This document shows positions 62,648 through 64,000 of a stretch of 64,000 nt of DNA, one piece after another. The stretch comes from Aliivibrio sifiae (GTDB taxonomy: Bacteria; Pseudomonadota; Gammaproteobacteria; Enterobacterales; Vibrionaceae): positions 244,143-308,142 of the forward strand of contig NZ_MSCP01000002.1 of the NCBI RefSeq assembly GCF_002954715.1. Direction: 5' to 3'. Each line of letters opens with the position of its first letter. The stretch's first letter is position 1. The position numbers and the translations under genes are program-made. The notes under the pieces are model-generated. The model was not told the origin of the DNA. It did not search any database and saw only the letters and a program-made list of their open reading frames with translations.

Positions 62648-63261
62648 ATAAGTATATTTTGATTATTCTTTGTTTATTAGTTTCTGCTTGTTCAATTAAG
62701 AATCAAGTTAAATCGCAGCGACTAGATGAATGGACAGTTTCAACTATATCCCCTAAAAACTATATAGCTGTTTCTGATATATTACTTATTACAGGAGAGA
62801 AGAAAGAAGGGGGATGGACTGGTTTAGTTAGTAATTATACTACTGAATCTTTAAGCCCTTTGAGTTGGGATGGTGCTGAGCGTTATCATTCAGGTTATTC
62901 AATTCAAAGTACTGAATTACCTGGACTAGTCTATATTCGTTGGCATTCATTAGCGAATAAAGTCACTTACAATAAAGCAATTAGGATTTCCGACGATATT
63001 CGAAATAAAATGCGTGAATACCACGATATACGCTGCGGATATTATAATTTATTACTCCCATACAAAAATAATATTTTATTAGGCTTAGCCCCTGATGGAA
63101 TGATTTCTGTATTTCTTAATGGTGGATGCTTTGATAACGAGCTTCAATTTAAAGTACAAGCAGTAGAAGATAAAGTAGTTGATGATTTTGTGTATCCTAA
63201 GTTAAAAAAAGAATCTCAAGCTTATGTCGATGAGTATGGCGTTCCCGTTGGTATTTGGTAA
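62644..63261 (+). CDS. DUF2931 lipoprotein, probable Tle immunity protein, copy 1
   Basis: A 205-residue lipoprotein with a TTG start overlapping the effector stop (TTGA). The lipobox LVSAC places the lipidated Cys at 16. DUF2931 lipoproteins are commonly encoded next to type VI lipase effectors and probably block the effector in the periplasm. The C-terminal third (LLGLAPDGMISVFLNGGCFD) is almost identical in the next copy, whereas the N-terminal half varies more. Confidence 0.87.
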   Translation: MNKYILIILCLLVSACSIKNQVKSQRLDEWTVSTISPKNYIAVSDILLITGEKKEGGWTGLVSNYTTESLSPLSWDGAERYHSGYSIQSTELPGLVYIRWHSLANKVTYNKAIRISDDIRNKMREYHDIRCGYYNLLLPYKNNILLGLAPDGMISVFLNGGCFDNELQFKVQAVEDKVVDDFVYPKLKKESQAYVDEYGVPVGIW

Positions 63262-63266
63262 AAACA

Positions 63267-63893
63267 GTGATTAACTTTAATCGATTTCTTCTCATTGTTT
63301 TTTGTCTATTGATTAGTGCTTGCTCAACTAAACATCAAGTTAAATCTCCGCCATTAGATGAGTGGACAATTTCGACTATCTCACCTAAATATTACACAGT
63401 AAGGGGTGATATTTTATTGATTGTTGGAGAGCGTAAACAAGGTGGATGGAGAGGAATGGTAGGGAAAACTACCATGGAATCTGAAAATCCTTTAGGTTGG
63501 GATGGGGGGGAGCGGTTTCATTCAGGGTATTCGATTAGTAGTACAGAGTTACCTGCTTCTTTTTATATTCGCTGGCATTCATTAGCGAATAAAAAAACAT
63601 ATAATAAAACGATTAAAGTATCTGAAGATATTCGAAATAAAATGCGTGAGTACCATGATATACGTTGTGGAAAGAGTAACAGGCTTAAACCATACAAAAA
63701 TAATATATTATTAGGCTTAGCACCTGATGGAATGATTTCCGTATTTCTTAATGGCGGATGCTTTGATAATGAACTTCAATTTAAAGTACAAGCCGTAGAA
63801 TATAAAGTAGCTGATGATTTTGTTTACCCAGAATTAAAGAAAGAATCTCAAGATTATGTTGATGAGCATGGTGTTCCCGTTGGTATTTGGTAA
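63267..63893 (+). CDS. DUF2931 lipoprotein, probable Tle immunity protein, copy 2
   Basis: A 208-residue tandem paralogue. GTG at 63267 is preferred over TTG at 63255 because the same GTG-ATT-AAC start context recurs in copy 3 at the same distance from the preceding stop. Lipobox LISAC has Cys19. It shares long identical stretches with copy 1 (DIRNKMREYHDIRCG; LLGLAPDGMISVFLNGGCFD; ends GVPVGIW) and differs mainly between residues 45 and 90. Confidence 0.87.
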   Translation: MINFNRFLLIVFCLLISACSTKHQVKSPPLDEWTISTISPKYYTVRGDILLIVGERKQGGWRGMVGKTTMESENPLGWDGGERFHSGYSISSTELPASFYIRWHSLANKKTYNKTIKVSEDIRNKMREYHDIRCGKSNRLKPYKNNILLGLAPDGMISVFLNGGCFDNELQFKVQAVEYKVADDFVYPELKKESQDYVDEHGVPVGIW

Positions 63894-63898
63894 GTATT

Positions 63899-64000
63899 GT
63901 GATTAACTTTAATCGATGTTTTCTCATTATTTTTTGTCTATTGATTAGTGCTTGTTCAGCTAAACATCAAATTAAATCTCAACAATTAAGTGAATGGACT
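63899..64000 (+). CDS. DUF2931 lipoprotein, probable immunity protein, copy 3 (cut by window end)
   Basis: A GTG start five bases after the stop of copy 2 opens a frame of 34 codons to the window end: signal region with lipobox LISAC (Cys19), then SAKHQIKSQQLSEWT, closely matching copy 2. The gene continues outside the window, so length and any further copies are unknown. Confidence 0.83.
   Translation, partial: MINFNRCFLIIFCLLISACSAKHQIKSQQLSEWT

Noticed and set aside
1..64000. Prophage, integron or transposon insertion
   Set aside because: No integrase, transposase, att-like direct repeats or phage structural genes other than the type VI Hcp/VgrG were seen.

Overview
The window is a gene-dense stretch of a Gram-negative, marine gammaproteobacterial genome, most likely Vibrionaceae and closest in feel to Aliivibrio (Vibrio fischeri group). 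The evidence is low GC, a TonB2 cluster in Vibrio order (DUF3450-ttpC-exbB2-exbD2-tonB2-TPR), TMAO respiration, families that to my knowledge are common in vibrios (DUF3087, DUF3316, DUF3103) and a sigma-54-type type VI secretion promoter. The genus call is inference from gene content, since no rRNA or other marker gene is present. I saw no tRNA, CRISPR array or intact insertion sequence.

Layout: (1) 1-3062, two tandem chemoreceptor genes with nearly identical signalling domains and matching terminators. (2) 3087-13378, a minus-strand maltodextrin/cyclodextrin locus: binding protein, two permeases and an ATPase import the sugar; a small membrane protein, a GH133-type debranching enzyme and a GH13 cyclomaltodextrinase-type enzyme follow, with a LysR regulator last. 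(3) 13869-23804, a hydroxyacid dehydrogenase, a DUF1656/HlyD/FUSC efflux module, the haem-containing fatty-acid cis/trans isomerase Cti, an ArsR-controlled permease and Ogt. (4) 23819-28892, a sucrose regulon (LacI regulator, ScrB, ScrA, ScrK). (5) 28943-34796, a potassium channel and two two-component systems. (6) 34911-38466, torCA for TMAO respiration.

(7) 38796-52573 is an iron/metal acquisition block. A Fur-box-preceded siderophore receptor and the TonB2 energising complex are followed by a second Fur-box-preceded run: PepSY-type membrane protein, DUF2271, DUF4198, two small proteins, a complete metal ABC transporter, and a second, ligand-less solute-binding-protein paralogue. (8) 52692-54623, a small orphan gene coupled to a 48-codon start-less coding remnant, then a DUF3103 protein. 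(9) 54678-56969, a DUF1538 pair with P-II-like and CBS regulators, probably a regulated ion antiporter.

(10) 57271-64000 is an auxiliary type VI secretion island: sigma-54-type promoter, hcp, a very strong hairpin, vgrG, DUF4123 adaptor, a Tle1-like DUF2235 phospholipase effector with a visible Ser-Asp-His triad, and at least three tandem DUF2931 lipoproteins (the third cut by the window end) that are probable immunity proteins. The most interesting places are the immunity-gene expansion, the Fur-linked metal module with its degenerate binding protein, the toxin-remnant/orphan pair, and several strong intergenic hairpins in the maltodextrin locus.
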